Of a stretch of DNA of 64,000 bases, positions 1 to 7,689 are shown one piece after another. This DNA comes from Chloroflexota bacterium. Lineage in GTDB: Bacteria; Chloroflexota; FW602-bin22; JACPRP01. The notes below the pieces were generated by a model, which saw only the letters and a list, made by a program, of their open reading frames with translations, was not told the DNA's origin and searched no databases. The position numbers and the translations under genes are program-made. Each line of letters opens with the position of its first letter. Position 1 is the stretch's first letter. The stretch spans positions 15,727 to 79,726 of the forward strand of contig JACQUC010000252.1 of the NCBI GenBank assembly GCA_016210495.1, read 5' to 3'.

Positions 1-503
1 CCGATGGAGCTAATGGCGTCGACGATCAGCAAGGCCTGGTGGGGACGGACGACTTCGGCGATGCTCTCCAGGTCGTTGGTGACGCCGGTGGAAGTTTCGT
101 TGTGCGTTACCAGCACCGCCTTAATGGAGGGATCCTTTCGAAGATGATCCCCGATGACGCGGTGATCGGCGGCGGTGCCCCAGGGGAAATCCAGCTTGAC
201 CACGTCCGCGCCGAACGTGGCGGCGATTTCGGCAAAACGGTCGCCAAAGGCGCCGATCGATACGGCCAACACCCGGTCGGATGGCGACAGGGTGTTTACG
301 ACGGCGGCCTCCATGGCACCGGTTCCCGAAGAAGGGAAGATGAGCACGTCGCCAGTGGTTTGGAAGAACTCCTTCAGCCTTTCGGTGGCAACGTTAAGCA
401 CTTTCGCGAAGGCAGGACCACGATGGTCGACCATTTGTTTGGTCATAGATTGCAAGACGGACGGCGGTACAGGCGTCGGCCCGGGAATGCGCAAGTTCGT
501 CAT
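1..503 (-). CDS. Class V aminotransferase (alanine/serine-glyoxylate type), 5' part only
   Basis: The reverse strand read from ATG at 503 gives a PLP-dependent class V aminotransferase N-terminus that runs off the window edge after about 167 residues. It opens MTNLRIPGPTPVPPSV, the substrate-loop start typical of alanine-glyoxylate and serine-pyruvate aminotransferases, followed by DHRGPAF, SSGTGAMEAA (the PLP-phosphate binding turn), VTHNETSTGV and LLIVDAISSIG. The PLP lysine lies beyond the edge. A GGAGGG ribosome site sits about five bases upstream of the ATG. The family transfers amino groups between small amino acids and glyoxylate or pyruvate in the cytoplasm. The family is clear, but the exact substrate (alanine, serine or ureidoglycine) cannot be read from this part. 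Confidence 0.9.
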   Translation of the reverse strand, partial: MTNLRIPGPTPVPPSVLQSMTKQMVDHRGPAFAKVLNVATERLKEFFQTTGDVLIFPSSGTGAMEAAVVNTLSPSDRVLAVSIGAFGDRFAEIAATFGADVVKLDFPWGTAADHRVIGDHLRKDPSIKAVLVTHNETSTGVTNDLESIAEVVRPHQALLIVDAISSI

Positions 504-546
504 GACACCCTCCAGTTGGATAAGCCTAGGCAAGCTAGGCGCAGAT

Positions 547-576
547 AATATACTGTAAAGGGAGAGGGTGCGTCAA
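547..576 (-). promoter_or_regulatory. Promoter of the aminotransferase gene
   Basis: On the reverse strand TTGACG (571-576) is separated by 18 bases from TATATT (547-552), about 45 bases upstream of the ATG at 503. It matches a sigma-70 type promoter. Seen in sequence; not tested. Confidence 0.6.
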
Positions 577-682
577 GACACAGAGCAACCGACATACCCT
601 GTACAATTTGCAGACGACGTGATAGAGTTCAAGGTGTCGATCACGCGAGGTCAACCGAAGCGCAAGAATACGAGATCGTGTA

Positions 683-880
683 GTGGAAAAAGCATCAGGC
701 ATATCGAAAACCTTTACCAAGGTCAATCTTCGCGACGCCAAGAGTGATTTCGCGTATTGGCAAACGCAGTCTTATCAGGTTCGGCTGGCCACGCTAGAGC
801 AGATCCGACAAGAGTTCCATCGGTGGAAATACGGTGCTGAACCAAGACTTCAAAGAGTTTATACAATCGCTAAACGATAA
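683..880 (+). CDS. Small conserved-looking protein paired with the nucleotidyltransferase
   Basis: A 65-residue protein starting at GTG. It has the stretch FAYWQTQSYQVRLATLEQIR followed by RLQRVYTIAKR, the pattern of short proteins often encoded just ahead of small nucleotidyltransferases, where each subunit seems to form half of a two-gene module. It overlaps the downstream nucleotidyltransferase gene by 47 bases, which implies translational coupling. It contains no membrane segment or known catalytic motif that I can see. Function unknown; by analogy with MNT/HEPN-like or AbiE-like pairs it might be the partner of a toxin-antitoxin type unit, but that is inference. The GTG at 683 has no strong ribosome site, so the start is uncertain. 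Confidence 0.65.
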   Translation: MEKASGISKTFTKVNLRDAKSDFAYWQTQSYQVRLATLEQIRQEFHRWKYGAEPRLQRVYTIAKR

Positions 881-1271
881 TGGTGTCCGCTACCTCGTCA
901 TTGGCGGCTATGCGGTTGCCTTTCACGGCTATCCACGGTACACGAAAGACCTCGACATCTGGACCGAGATGAGCGAAGAGAATGCCGCCAAAACGGTTAA
1001 GGCGTTGGAGCAGTTTGGGTTTGGCTCGCTCGGCTTGCGAGCCGTCGATTTCCTGGTTCCGGATCAGATTATTCAGTTAGGCTACCCACCCAATCGAATA
1101 GACCTGATCACCACCCCTCATGGGATCGACTTTGCGACGTGCTATTCCTCGCGCGTCGAGGTTATGATTGAGGAGACTGCGGTGAGCTTCATCGACCTGG
1201 AGAATCTCAAGAAAAGCAAGAAGGCAGCCGGAAGGCTTCAGGACTTGGCGGACCTGGAGAACCTAGAATAA
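834..1271 (+). CDS. Small nucleotidyltransferase-fold protein (MNT/DUF6036-like)
   Basis: A 145-residue protein with the minimal nucleotidyltransferase signature: GGYAV at residues 24-28, then RYTKDLDIW at 35-43, where D39 and D41 would be the metal-binding DxD pair. Proteins of this type are about 140-190 residues long and transfer nucleotides to a protein or RNA partner; many belong to toxin-antitoxin or phage-defence pairs. It starts at GTG 834, inside the preceding small gene, and ends 15 bases before rarA. Family assignment comes from motifs recognised by eye. The target is unknown and the toxin-antitoxin role is inference. Confidence 0.8.
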   Translation: MLNQDFKEFIQSLNDNGVRYLVIGGYAVAFHGYPRYTKDLDIWTEMSEENAAKTVKALEQFGFGSLGLRAVDFLVPDQIIQLGYPPNRIDLITTPHGIDFATCYSSRVEVMIEETAVSFIDLENLKKSKKAAGRLQDLADLENLE

Positions 1272-1286
1272 GGATGGAGCAATAGA

Positions 1287-2609
1287 GTGAACCTGTTCGA
1301 GTCGCTCGAAGAAGTCGCTTCTGCAAAGGATGAGCCTCTGGCGGCGCGCATGCGGCCGCGCTCCTTTGACCAGTTCGTGGGACAGGAGCACCTTGTCGGC
1401 CCTGATCGCGTGCTGCGTAAGACCATCGAGCGGGACAGGCTGGTCTCGATTATTCTGTGGGGACCTCCCGGCAGCGGCAAGACCACGCTGGCAGAGATGA
1501 TCTCGCGGATGACGCGGTCCCGGTTCTGCTCGTTGAGCGCCGTAAGTGCTGGGGTAGCCGACCTGCGAAAAGTGATCGACGATGCCCGGCGTCTCAAGCG
1601 CGCGACGGGGCAGCGGACGATTCTTTTCGTCGACGAGATTCATCGGTTCAATAAGTCTCAGCAGGACGCCGTGCTGCCGTTTGTGGAGAAAGGGGAGATT
1701 ACGCTTATTGGAGCGACCACGGAGAACCCGAGCTTCGAGGTCAACGCGGCACTGCTATCACGCTGCCGCGTTTTTACACTGAGAGCGCTGACCGACCAAG
1801 AGGTAGAGTCGCTCGTCCGCCGAGCGCTGGCAGACGCGGTGCACGGGCTGGGAGTTGCGAGAGTGACGGTCGAAGAGGAGGCGATCCGGCATCTGACAGT
1901 TATGTCAAACGGAGACGCCAGGGTTGCACTGAACGCGCTCGAGCTTGCGGCCTCGGCGGCTACCGCGGACGCGGGCGGCGAGCGGCATGTCGGACTGGCA
2001 GCCATCGAGGACGCACTTCAGCACAGGGCACTGCTTTACGACAAGGCCGGCGACCAGCACTACGACACGATTTCGGCGCTGCACAAGTCGATACGCGGCT
2101 CCGATCCGGATGCAGCGCTCTACTGGTTGGGCCGAATGATCGAGGCAGGCGAGGATCCGCTCTATGTCGCCCGGAGGCTGATACGTTGTGCGTCTGAGGA
2201 CGTGGGGATGGCCGATCCGATGGCGCTGACCATAGCCGTGGCGGCGCAACAGGCCGTGCACTTCGTCGGGATGCCGGAGGGGAATTTGGCTCTGGCGCAG
2301 GCTGTGGTGTATCTGGCCACCGCGCCCAAAAGCAACGCCCTGTATGCGGCCTACAAGGCTGTACGGGAAGACGTGGAGCACACGCGCAACGATCCAGTGC
2401 CGCTGCACATCCGCAATCCGGTGACCGGCCTGATGAAGGACCTGGGGTATGGCAAGGGCTACCTCTATGAGCAGAGCTACTGGGACAAAAACGACTCCCG
2501 GCGGCGGGAGCAGACGTATCTGCCGGATTCGCTGAAGGGGAAACGATACTATCGGCCGGAGGATAACGTGAACCGCAAAGAACGCAAAGAGCGCAAAGAC
2601 GAATTATGA
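1287..2609 (+). CDS. rarA: Replication-associated recombination ATPase RarA (MgsA)
   Basis: A 440-residue AAA+ ATPase of the RarA/MgsA/Mgs1 family, which acts at stalled replication forks and single-strand gaps together with SSB. Visible motifs: Walker A GPPGSGKTT at 59-67, Walker B ILFVDEIHRF at about 112-121, sensor 1 IGATTENPSF at 141-150, sensor 2 region around LSRCR, and the C-terminal tetramerisation half with YDKAGDQHYDTISALHKS and the RCASEDVGMADP motif. It starts at GTG 1287 behind GGATGGAG. The length is normal, but the last dozen residues (NRKERKERKDEL) are not family sequence: they are encoded by a repeated CGCAAAG element that runs past the stop codon. Confidence 0.95.
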   Translation: MNLFESLEEVASAKDEPLAARMRPRSFDQFVGQEHLVGPDRVLRKTIERDRLVSIILWGPPGSGKTTLAEMISRMTRSRFCSLSAVSAGVADLRKVIDDARRLKRATGQRTILFVDEIHRFNKSQQDAVLPFVEKGEITLIGATTENPSFEVNAALLSRCRVFTLRALTDQEVESLVRRALADAVHGLGVARVTVEEEAIRHLTVMSNGDARVALNALELAASAATADAGGERHVGLAAIEDALQHRALLYDKAGDQHYDTISALHKSIRGSDPDAALYWLGRMIEAGEDPLYVARRLIRCASEDVGMADPMALTIAVAAQQAVHFVGMPEGNLALAQAVVYLATAPKSNALYAAYKAVREDVEHTRNDPVPLHIRNPVTGLMKDLGYGKGYLYEQSYWDKNDSRRREQTYLPDSLKGKRYYRPEDNVNRKERKERKDEL

Positions 2610-2643
2610 AGAGAACTCTGCGTCCTTTGCGCCCTTTGCGGTG
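2572..2643. repeat. CGCAAAG inverted repeat overlapping the rarA 3' end
   Basis: The left arm holds three CGCAAAG-type units (from 2572 to about 2600). The right arm, about 2618-2643, carries their complements (CTTTGCG, CTTTGCG with CTCTGCG). The arms form an imperfect long hairpin, and the rarA stop codon lies between them. This type of CGCAAAG-rich hairpin occurs as a dispersed element in various bacterial genomes (general knowledge). It may also serve as a transcription stop, but there is no clear T-run. Confidence 0.7.
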
Positions 2644-2664
2644 AGTACCGGCGCCCACCTACCT

Positions 2665-2690
2665 GAGCGGACAGGGCCGTCCGCCCCTAC
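2665..2690. repeat. Dispersed palindrome, stem GCGGAC/GTCCGC
   Basis: First copy of the family described in the findings: GCGGAC, a short loop, GTCCGCCCCTAC. It lies in the short gap between rarA and the oxidoreductase operon. Confidence 0.7.
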
Positions 2691-2735
2691 GCGTGTCTGG
2701 TCCGACCGCACGCCGTGAGCCGAAAGGAGTTGACT

Positions 2736-5420
2736 TTGGAAGCTGCGCAAGCGAAAGAGGACGTTTGGATCAAGACCTTTTGCCACGGTTGTCTCAGCGC
2801 TATGTGTGGCATGAAGGTACACCGGGTGGACGGGGTCGTCGTCGGCATCGAGGGTGACCCGGACAATCCGTACACCGAGGGCAGGCTCTGCGCCAAGGGC
2901 TTGGCCCATGTCGTGACCCTCTACGATCCCAACCGTCCCAAGAAGCCCCTGGTGAGGACAAATCCTGAGAAAGGCATAGGCGTCGATCCACGCTGGCAAG
3001 AAGTGAGTTGGGACGAGGCCCTTGACAGGGTGGCCAAGAAGCTGGCCGAGACGCGTAAAAAGGATCCCACTGACCTTTGCCTGTGCTGTGCCGATATCTC
3101 CGCGACAAACTGGATGCCTGTGCCGATTATGCTTTCCTTCGGTACCCCAAATCGCAACACCAGTACCGGCTACTATTGTGCGGCGGCAGTACACGCGCCG
3201 CCCTACCAGACGTTGGGATCGTTCCACATGTACCCCGACTGTGAGTACTGCAAGTATCTGGTGCTCTGGGGATCCAACAAAGGAGGGGTGATTCAACACA
3301 CGGGCACGACGGCCGCCCTCGACGTCGCCAACGCACGCATCGGACGGGGTATGAAATTGGTCTGTATCGACCCTGTGCAGTCGAGTATGGCGGCCAAGGC
3401 AGACGAATGGGTACCCATTCGCCCCGGCACGGATCTAGCTATGGCGCTGGCCTGGCTGCACGTGTTGGTCCTCGAGACGGGCATCTACGACGAGGAGTTC
3501 CTGAAGAAGTACACCAATGGGCCGTATCTGATTGGTCCGGACGGACACTACCTGCGCGAGCCTGCTACCGGGAAGCCTATGATGTGGGACGCCGTGGACG
3601 GGCTGCCACGGCCCTACGACGCCGAATTCAAGGACGTGGCTATCGAGGGCACTTACGAGGTACACGTAGCGGCCGAGTTGGCTTCGGACGGCGGGACGGG
3701 GGAAATCCAGGAGCCGGCCAGAGGTCGAGCCCAGGAAGCGCCGGGCACTTGCTGTCGGCCCGCATTCGAGCTGCTCAAGGAGCACCTGAAGTCCTACACC
3801 CCCGAGTGGGCGGCTGCCATAACCACCGTGCCGGCGGCCACGATCAGGCGGCTGGCGCGGGAATTCGGCGAGGCGGCGCAGATCGGTTCCACCATCAAGA
3901 TCGAGGGCCACGTCCTTCCGTTCCGGCCAGCGGCGATTCACTGGTACGCGGGCATAAGCCAGCACTTCAACGGCTACGTGACCGGGAACACGCTCCAAAT
4001 GATAAACACCATCGTCGGCAACCTTCTCGTCCCCGGCGGCGTGGTGGGCGAGGGTGTGATAATGGAGAGCTTCCCCTACCACACGCCCAACGCCTGGACG
4101 GGCAAAGATCCGATCACCGGGAAGGCCGCGCAGCCTGGGGAGGTTGACGGGCTGTTCTACGCCAGCCATTACGCACGGATGGGCGGCGTCCGGCAGGCCT
4201 GTGGCCACCCGCCGTTGAAGGTGAAGGTGCCCAAGACACATTCCGCCGAGGAGCTGTTTCCTGTCGGCTGGTCGGGGTCGGCCTTTTTCGATCTCAACCT
4301 TGCCCATCCCCAGCGCTACGACAACAAGATACCGCGCCCCAAGGTACTGCTGACGAGGCACGCCTCGAACCTGACGAACCACGGCAACTCGTCCGAGGTG
4401 GCCGAGTTTTTCAAGAACCTCTACCAGATCTCGTGCGAGCCCTTCGTCGACGAGACCGCCGAGTTCGCGGACATCTTTTTGCCAACGCCGGTTCGTCTGG
4501 AGCGCCTGCAACTGGGCGCCGAGCTTCCCGGCTACGGCGGCGCCACCATCGACCTGCACCACCAGTGCATCAATCTGAGCACGCCGGTCGTGCCCAGCGA
4601 AACACGGGAGATGATGGACATCTGGGGAGAGATAGCGGATCGAGTGGGCTTTCGCGAGGAGTACAACCAGATGGTGAATATCGTCTGGGACCTCCAGGGA
4701 GAGCAGCGATTGCAGCCAGACAAGAACTACACCTACCGAGAAATGCAGGAAAGGTTTTGCAAGACCCTCTTCGGCCCCGACTGGGATTTGGAGTCCCTGG
4801 CCAAGGTCGGGCACATCAAGTGGCGTAAGACCCTGAAGGAACGGTATCCAAGGGTTTTCATCGAGCCCAGGACACCCATCTATTTCGAGCACTATCTTCA
4901 GGCTGGCGAGGAGCTCGCCAAAGTGACGAAGGAGCTGGGCTTCGAATGGGACGTGACCGACTACAAAACCTTGCCCACGTGGCGACCCGGCCCCGCACTG
5001 CGCGAGACCCGGGAGGAGTTCGACCTTTTCGCCGTTCCCTTCAGGGTGCCGTTTCTGATCCATCAGTGGGGAACTCACAACCCCTGGTTGACGGAACTGG
5101 CGGAGGCTCACCCCTGGGCGTTCAAGATAGTAATGAACGCCGCCACGGCGGCCAAGAAGGGCATCAGGGATGGAGAGCAAATCGTAGTCGAAGGTAGTCC
5201 GGGGCACAAGGTCCAGGGCAAAGTGAAGCTGACCCAGTGCATCAATCCGGAGGTAGTAGCCATCAGCCGGCACGGCGGGCACTGGGCCCAGCGGCATTCG
5301 GTCTCTCGCGGCAAGGGCAACAATTTCAACACCCTGGTGCCGACGAGCGAGGAGTACTTCGACTTTATGGCTGGTGGCTTGGAGGCTTGCATCAAGGTGA
5401 GGGTGTCTAGGGCAAAATAG
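2736..5420 (+). CDS. Molybdopterin (bis-MGD) oxidoreductase, catalytic subunit
   Basis: Catalytic subunit of a complex iron-sulfur molybdoenzyme of the DMSO reductase superfamily, 894 residues. Residues C16, C19, C24 and C52 form the N-terminal [4Fe-4S] site (C-x2-C-x4-C-x27-C, one residue longer than usual between the second and third Cys). A cysteine at about 148 in GYYCAAAVHA is placed like the Mo/W ligand of PsrA/ArrA-type enzymes. The C-terminal MGD domain includes VVAISRHGGHW. There is no twin-arginine signal. The TTG at 2736 is chosen because AAAGGAG lies six bases before it; the GTG at 2715 would lie upstream of that site and has none of its own. Next genes: MoaD-like, ferredoxin, NrfD. 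Substrate unknown; phenylacetyl-CoA, sulfur-compound or aldehyde oxidoreductases are candidates. Confidence 0.9.
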   Translation: MEAAQAKEDVWIKTFCHGCLSAMCGMKVHRVDGVVVGIEGDPDNPYTEGRLCAKGLAHVVTLYDPNRPKKPLVRTNPEKGIGVDPRWQEVSWDEALDRVAKKLAETRKKDPTDLCLCCADISATNWMPVPIMLSFGTPNRNTSTGYYCAAAVHAPPYQTLGSFHMYPDCEYCKYLVLWGSNKGGVIQHTGTTAALDVANARIGRGMKLVCIDPVQSSMAAKADEWVPIRPGTDLAMALAWLHVLVLETGIYDEEFLKKYTNGPYLIGPDGHYLREPATGKPMMWDAVDGLPRPYDAEFKDVAIEGTYEVHVAAELASDGGTGEIQEPARGRAQEAPGTCCRPAFELLKEHLKSYTPEWAAAITTVPAATIRRLAREFGEAAQIGSTIKIEGHVLPFRPAAIHWYAGISQHFNGYVTGNTLQMINTIVGNLLVPGGVVGEGVIMESFPYHTPNAWTGKDPITGKAAQPGEVDGLFYASHYARMGGVRQACGHPPLKVKVPKTHSAEELFPVGWSGSAFFDLNLAHPQRYDNKIPRPKVLLTRHASNLTNHGNSSEVAEFFKNLYQISCEPFVDETAEFADIFLPTPVRLERLQLGAELPGYGGATIDLHHQCINLSTPVVPSETREMMDIWGEIADRVGFREEYNQMVNIVWDLQGEQRLQPDKNYTYREMQERFCKTLFGPDWDLESLAKVGHIKWRKTLKERYPRVFIEPRTPIYFEHYLQAGEELAKVTKELGFEWDVTDYKTLPTWRPGPALRETREEFDLFAVPFRVPFLIHQWGTHNPWLTELAEAHPWAFKIVMNAATAAKKGIRDGEQIVVEGSPGHKVQGKVKLTQCINPEVVAISRHGGHWAQRHSVSRGKGNNFNTLVPTSEEYFDFMAGGLEACIKVRVSRAK

Positions 5421-5472
5421 CGGAGATGCGGGTTACAGGTCTTGTGCGGGTCGCAGTGAGATTGGAGGCGAT

Positions 5473-5499
5473 GGGGCAACCACGCAGGGTTGCCCCTAC
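5473..5499. repeat. Dispersed palindrome, stem GGGCAACC/GGTTGCCC
   Basis: GGGCAACC, loop ACGCA, GGTTGCCCCTAC. It separates the catalytic subunit gene from the MoaD-like gene and would disrupt any longer start of the latter. Confidence 0.75.
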
Positions 5500-5540
5500 A
5501 AGGCGGCGGCGAGAATATTGCTTGTGTAGCGAGTTGCGAA

Positions 5541-5828
5541 ATGTGGGTTAGGTTGCGTTTTGTTGGGGCATACTCGCTGGCCACGGGCAGGCGGCGAGAT
5601 GCCGTCAACGTTCCAAGGGGAACTACGATCGGCGGCCTCTTGGACAGATTGGCGGCCAGGTACGGAGGCTCGTTCGAGAGCATGGTGCGAGACCGCGAGG
5701 GCGGGCTTGCCGGTAGTTGCCGCCTGTTCTTCGATCAGGAGGACGTGTCTCGGCTCGGACTCGATGCTCAACTCAGGGAAGGGAGCGACGTGAGCGTCTA
5801 CTTCCTGATGGGCGCAAGCGGCGGATAG
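5541..5828 (+). CDS. MoaD/ThiS-family sulfur carrier protein
   Basis: A 95-residue beta-grasp protein ending in Gly-Gly (GASGG), the C-terminal tail that is adenylated and thiocarboxylated in MoaD and ThiS. The first strand MWVRLRFVGAYSLATG and the late strand SDVSVYFLMGASGG fit MoaD. MoaD donates sulfur to form the dithiolene of molybdopterin in the cytoplasm. It sits between the catalytic and ferredoxin subunits of a Mo/W enzyme, so a role in supplying or tuning its cofactor is likely. The ATG at 5541 is preferred over the TTG at 5490 because the latter lies inside a palindromic repeat. A dedicated MoaD-like protein in such an operon is also known for tungsten enzymes. Confidence 0.85.
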   Translation: MWVRLRFVGAYSLATGRRRDAVNVPRGTTIGGLLDRLAARYGGSFESMVRDREGGLAGSCRLFFDQEDVSRLGLDAQLREGSDVSVYFLMGASGG

Positions 5829-5881
5829 GGCACTGGACAGGTAGTGTACGGTAGATTGCAGAAATCCCTGAGCCCCCGCCC

Positions 5882-5910
5882 CAGGGCGGACAGCGGACGT
5901 CCGCCCCTAC
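5882..5910. repeat. Dispersed palindrome, stem GGGCGGAC/GTCCGCCC
   Basis: GGGCGGAC, loop AGCGGA, GTCCGCCCCTAC, in the gap ahead of the ferredoxin gene. An ORF extended upstream of 5967 would read through it. Confidence 0.75.
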
Positions 5911-5966
5911 GTTTCTACAAGAGGTCGTGCAGCGCTACTGGAAATGGGCAGGTATGGAGGTGGGCT

Positions 5967-6575
5967 ATGACCAGGTGGGGAATGGTGATCGACCTGGCGA
6001 GGTGTGTAGGATGCCACAGTTGCGCCATTGCGTGCAAGGTGGAGAACGGTACCCCAAAGGGCGTTCTGTGGGGCAAAGTGCTGGAGAAAGAGGTTGGCAC
6101 ATATCCCACTGCCAAGCGCATCTTCCTGCCTGTCCTGTGCAACCACTGCAAGGAGCCGGCTTGTGTCGCCGTCTGCCCGAGTGGCGCAACGTCGCAGCGC
6201 GACGACGGCATCGTCACGGTGGACTATGCCAAGTGCATCGGATGCCGCTACTGCATGATGGCCTGTCCCTTCAACGTGAGGATTTTCATGGACTCCGTCG
6301 ACGGCTATTTCGGAGAGGAACTGACACCGTACGAGCAGGTTCGCTACAAGGAATGGTATACCGGCACCGTGACGAAATGCACTTTTTGCGTGCACCGCAT
6401 CGACCGGGGTAAGGAGCCGAGGTGCGTGGAGACGTGCCCCTGCGCGGCCAGAACCTTCGGGGACCTGGACGACCCGAACAGCGAGGTGTCGAAACTCATA
6501 CGGAATCGGGACGGAAGGCCACTGCGACCGGAGGCAGGTACCGAGCCGTCCATATACTATCTCGGAATGCGCTGA
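5967..6575 (+). CDS. Four-cluster ferredoxin subunit (DmsB/PsrB/NrfC type)
   Basis: A 202-residue electron-transfer subunit with four cysteine clusters for [4Fe-4S] centres: C13-C16-C19-C23 (CVGCHSCAIAC), CNHCKEPACVAVCP, CIGCRYCMMACP, and CTFCVHRIDRGKEPRCVETCP. This is the standard pattern of the second subunit of complex iron-sulfur molybdoenzymes, which passes electrons between the Mo/W site and the membrane subunit. The ATG at 5967 has GGAGGT five bases upstream; longer starts read through a repeat. There is no Tat or Sec signal, in keeping with the catalytic subunit. It is followed after 12 bases by the NrfD gene, so the genes form one operon. Confidence 0.93.
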   Translation: MTRWGMVIDLARCVGCHSCAIACKVENGTPKGVLWGKVLEKEVGTYPTAKRIFLPVLCNHCKEPACVAVCPSGATSQRDDGIVTVDYAKCIGCRYCMMACPFNVRIFMDSVDGYFGEELTPYEQVRYKEWYTGTVTKCTFCVHRIDRGKEPRCVETCPCAARTFGDLDDPNSEVSKLIRNRDGRPLRPEAGTEPSIYYLGMR

Positions 6576-6587
6576 GGAGGAGGAGAG

Positions 6588-7490
6588 ATGCCTGCATTGC
6601 GGGAGCTGACGGTCGACTACGTCTATCAGGAGCAGTGGGGACTGCGGGGAAGAAACCTGCTCATTATGCTGGCGATCTACTTCGGGGGCATAGGCGGCGG
6701 GCTCTTCCTGGTATCGCTGTTCGGGGATTACGCTCAGGGCGCCCTGCTGGGCGTTTCGATCGCCGCAGTCGGAAAAGGATTTAGCCACATCTTCTTTCTG
6801 GGGCGACCGGAACGCTTCTGGCGCGCCGTCTGGCGTCCTCAGTCGTCGTGGATCAGTCGTGGCTTTGTGTTCTTTGGCGTCTTCCTAGTGTCGGGGCTGG
6901 CATATCTTATGCCTGCCTACTCGGGATTCTCCTGGCTGCCGTGGAGCTCTCAGGGCTGGCTTGGGGGCATCTTTCTGCGGTGGCTTTCGATCCTGAGCGC
7001 TTTTCTTACCGTGACCTACACCGGGTTCCTGCTGGGTCGGAGTGGCATACCTTTCTGGAACAACTCGCTGCTGCCCGCGCTGTTCGCGGGCGTATCGCTC
7101 TACAGCGGTGCCGGCCTGGCGGGTTTCTTCGTGCGCTTGATATCTGAGGCAAAGTCCAATCGAGTGTTATTCGAGCAGCTCGCTTTGTGGAGCGGCCTGG
7201 CGGTATTGGCGATGCTCGCATTCTACCTGATGGGCAGCCACAGTTTCAACCCAGCGAGCCAGAGGTCCGTGCGTTATCTCGCCTTAAATCGTGGCACCGC
7301 GTGGTGGTTCTACGGTTTGTTTTTGGCCTTGGGACTGTGCCTACCGTTGGCCGTCTACGCCACCCACACCCTGTTCTCTCCGGTCGCCGACGAGGTGTTG
7401 ATGGCCGTGGAGGTGATTGAGGTGCTGATCGGCGCGCTGCTGTTCCGATACATTTTCTTCCGCGGCGGTATATTTCTGCCGGTGTATTGA
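6588..7490 (+). CDS. nrfD: NrfD/PsrC-type polysulfide reductase membrane subunit
   Basis: A 300-residue integral membrane protein with about eight hydrophobic segments, beginning ELTVDYVYQEQWGLRGRN and then LIMLAIYFGGIGGGLFLVSL. It contains GRPERFWRAVWRPQSSWISRG, the conserved loop of NrfD/PsrC proteins that contacts the ferredoxin subunit and the quinone site. Such subunits exchange electrons between the quinone pool and the ferredoxin subunit. A GGAGGAGGAG ribosome site precedes the ATG. It completes the oxidoreductase operon. Since neither partner carries an export signal, the soluble part probably faces the cytoplasm (inference). Confidence 0.92.
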   Translation: MPALRELTVDYVYQEQWGLRGRNLLIMLAIYFGGIGGGLFLVSLFGDYAQGALLGVSIAAVGKGFSHIFFLGRPERFWRAVWRPQSSWISRGFVFFGVFLVSGLAYLMPAYSGFSWLPWSSQGWLGGIFLRWLSILSAFLTVTYTGFLLGRSGIPFWNNSLLPALFAGVSLYSGAGLAGFFVRLISEAKSNRVLFEQLALWSGLAVLAMLAFYLMGSHSFNPASQRSVRYLALNRGTAWWFYGLFLALGLCLPLAVYATHTLFSPVADEVLMAVEVIEVLIGALLFRYIFFRGGIFLPVY

Positions 7491-7575
7491 GCTTGGCTGG
7501 GCGCCGCGTGCCAGAAGACGAGATGTTGGACTAGTTCCGTGGTACAAAATGGCTGCGACGGCCCCGCCCCACCCT

Positions 7576-7601
7576 GGGCGGACAGGGCCGTCCGCCCCTA
7601 C
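7576..7601. repeat. Dispersed palindrome, stem GGGCGGAC/GTCCGCCC
   Basis: GGGCGGAC, loop AGGGCC, GTCCGCCCCTAC, between nrfD and the alcohol dehydrogenase gene. The remaining ~170 bases of this gap show nothing else recognisable. Confidence 0.75.
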
Positions 7602-7689
7602 GGGTGAGCGTTTCGGGCCAGTCGGTGGATGGAGACGTCCGCCGGCACGACTTGCATCTTGCACCAGACTGCGCGCGAGGTGAGTTTGT

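Noticed and set aside
3435..5297. A 620-residue ORF on the reverse strand
   Set aside because: It is antisense to the molybdopterin oxidoreductase gene, whose product has clear motifs; the ORF is open only because of GC-rich codon use.
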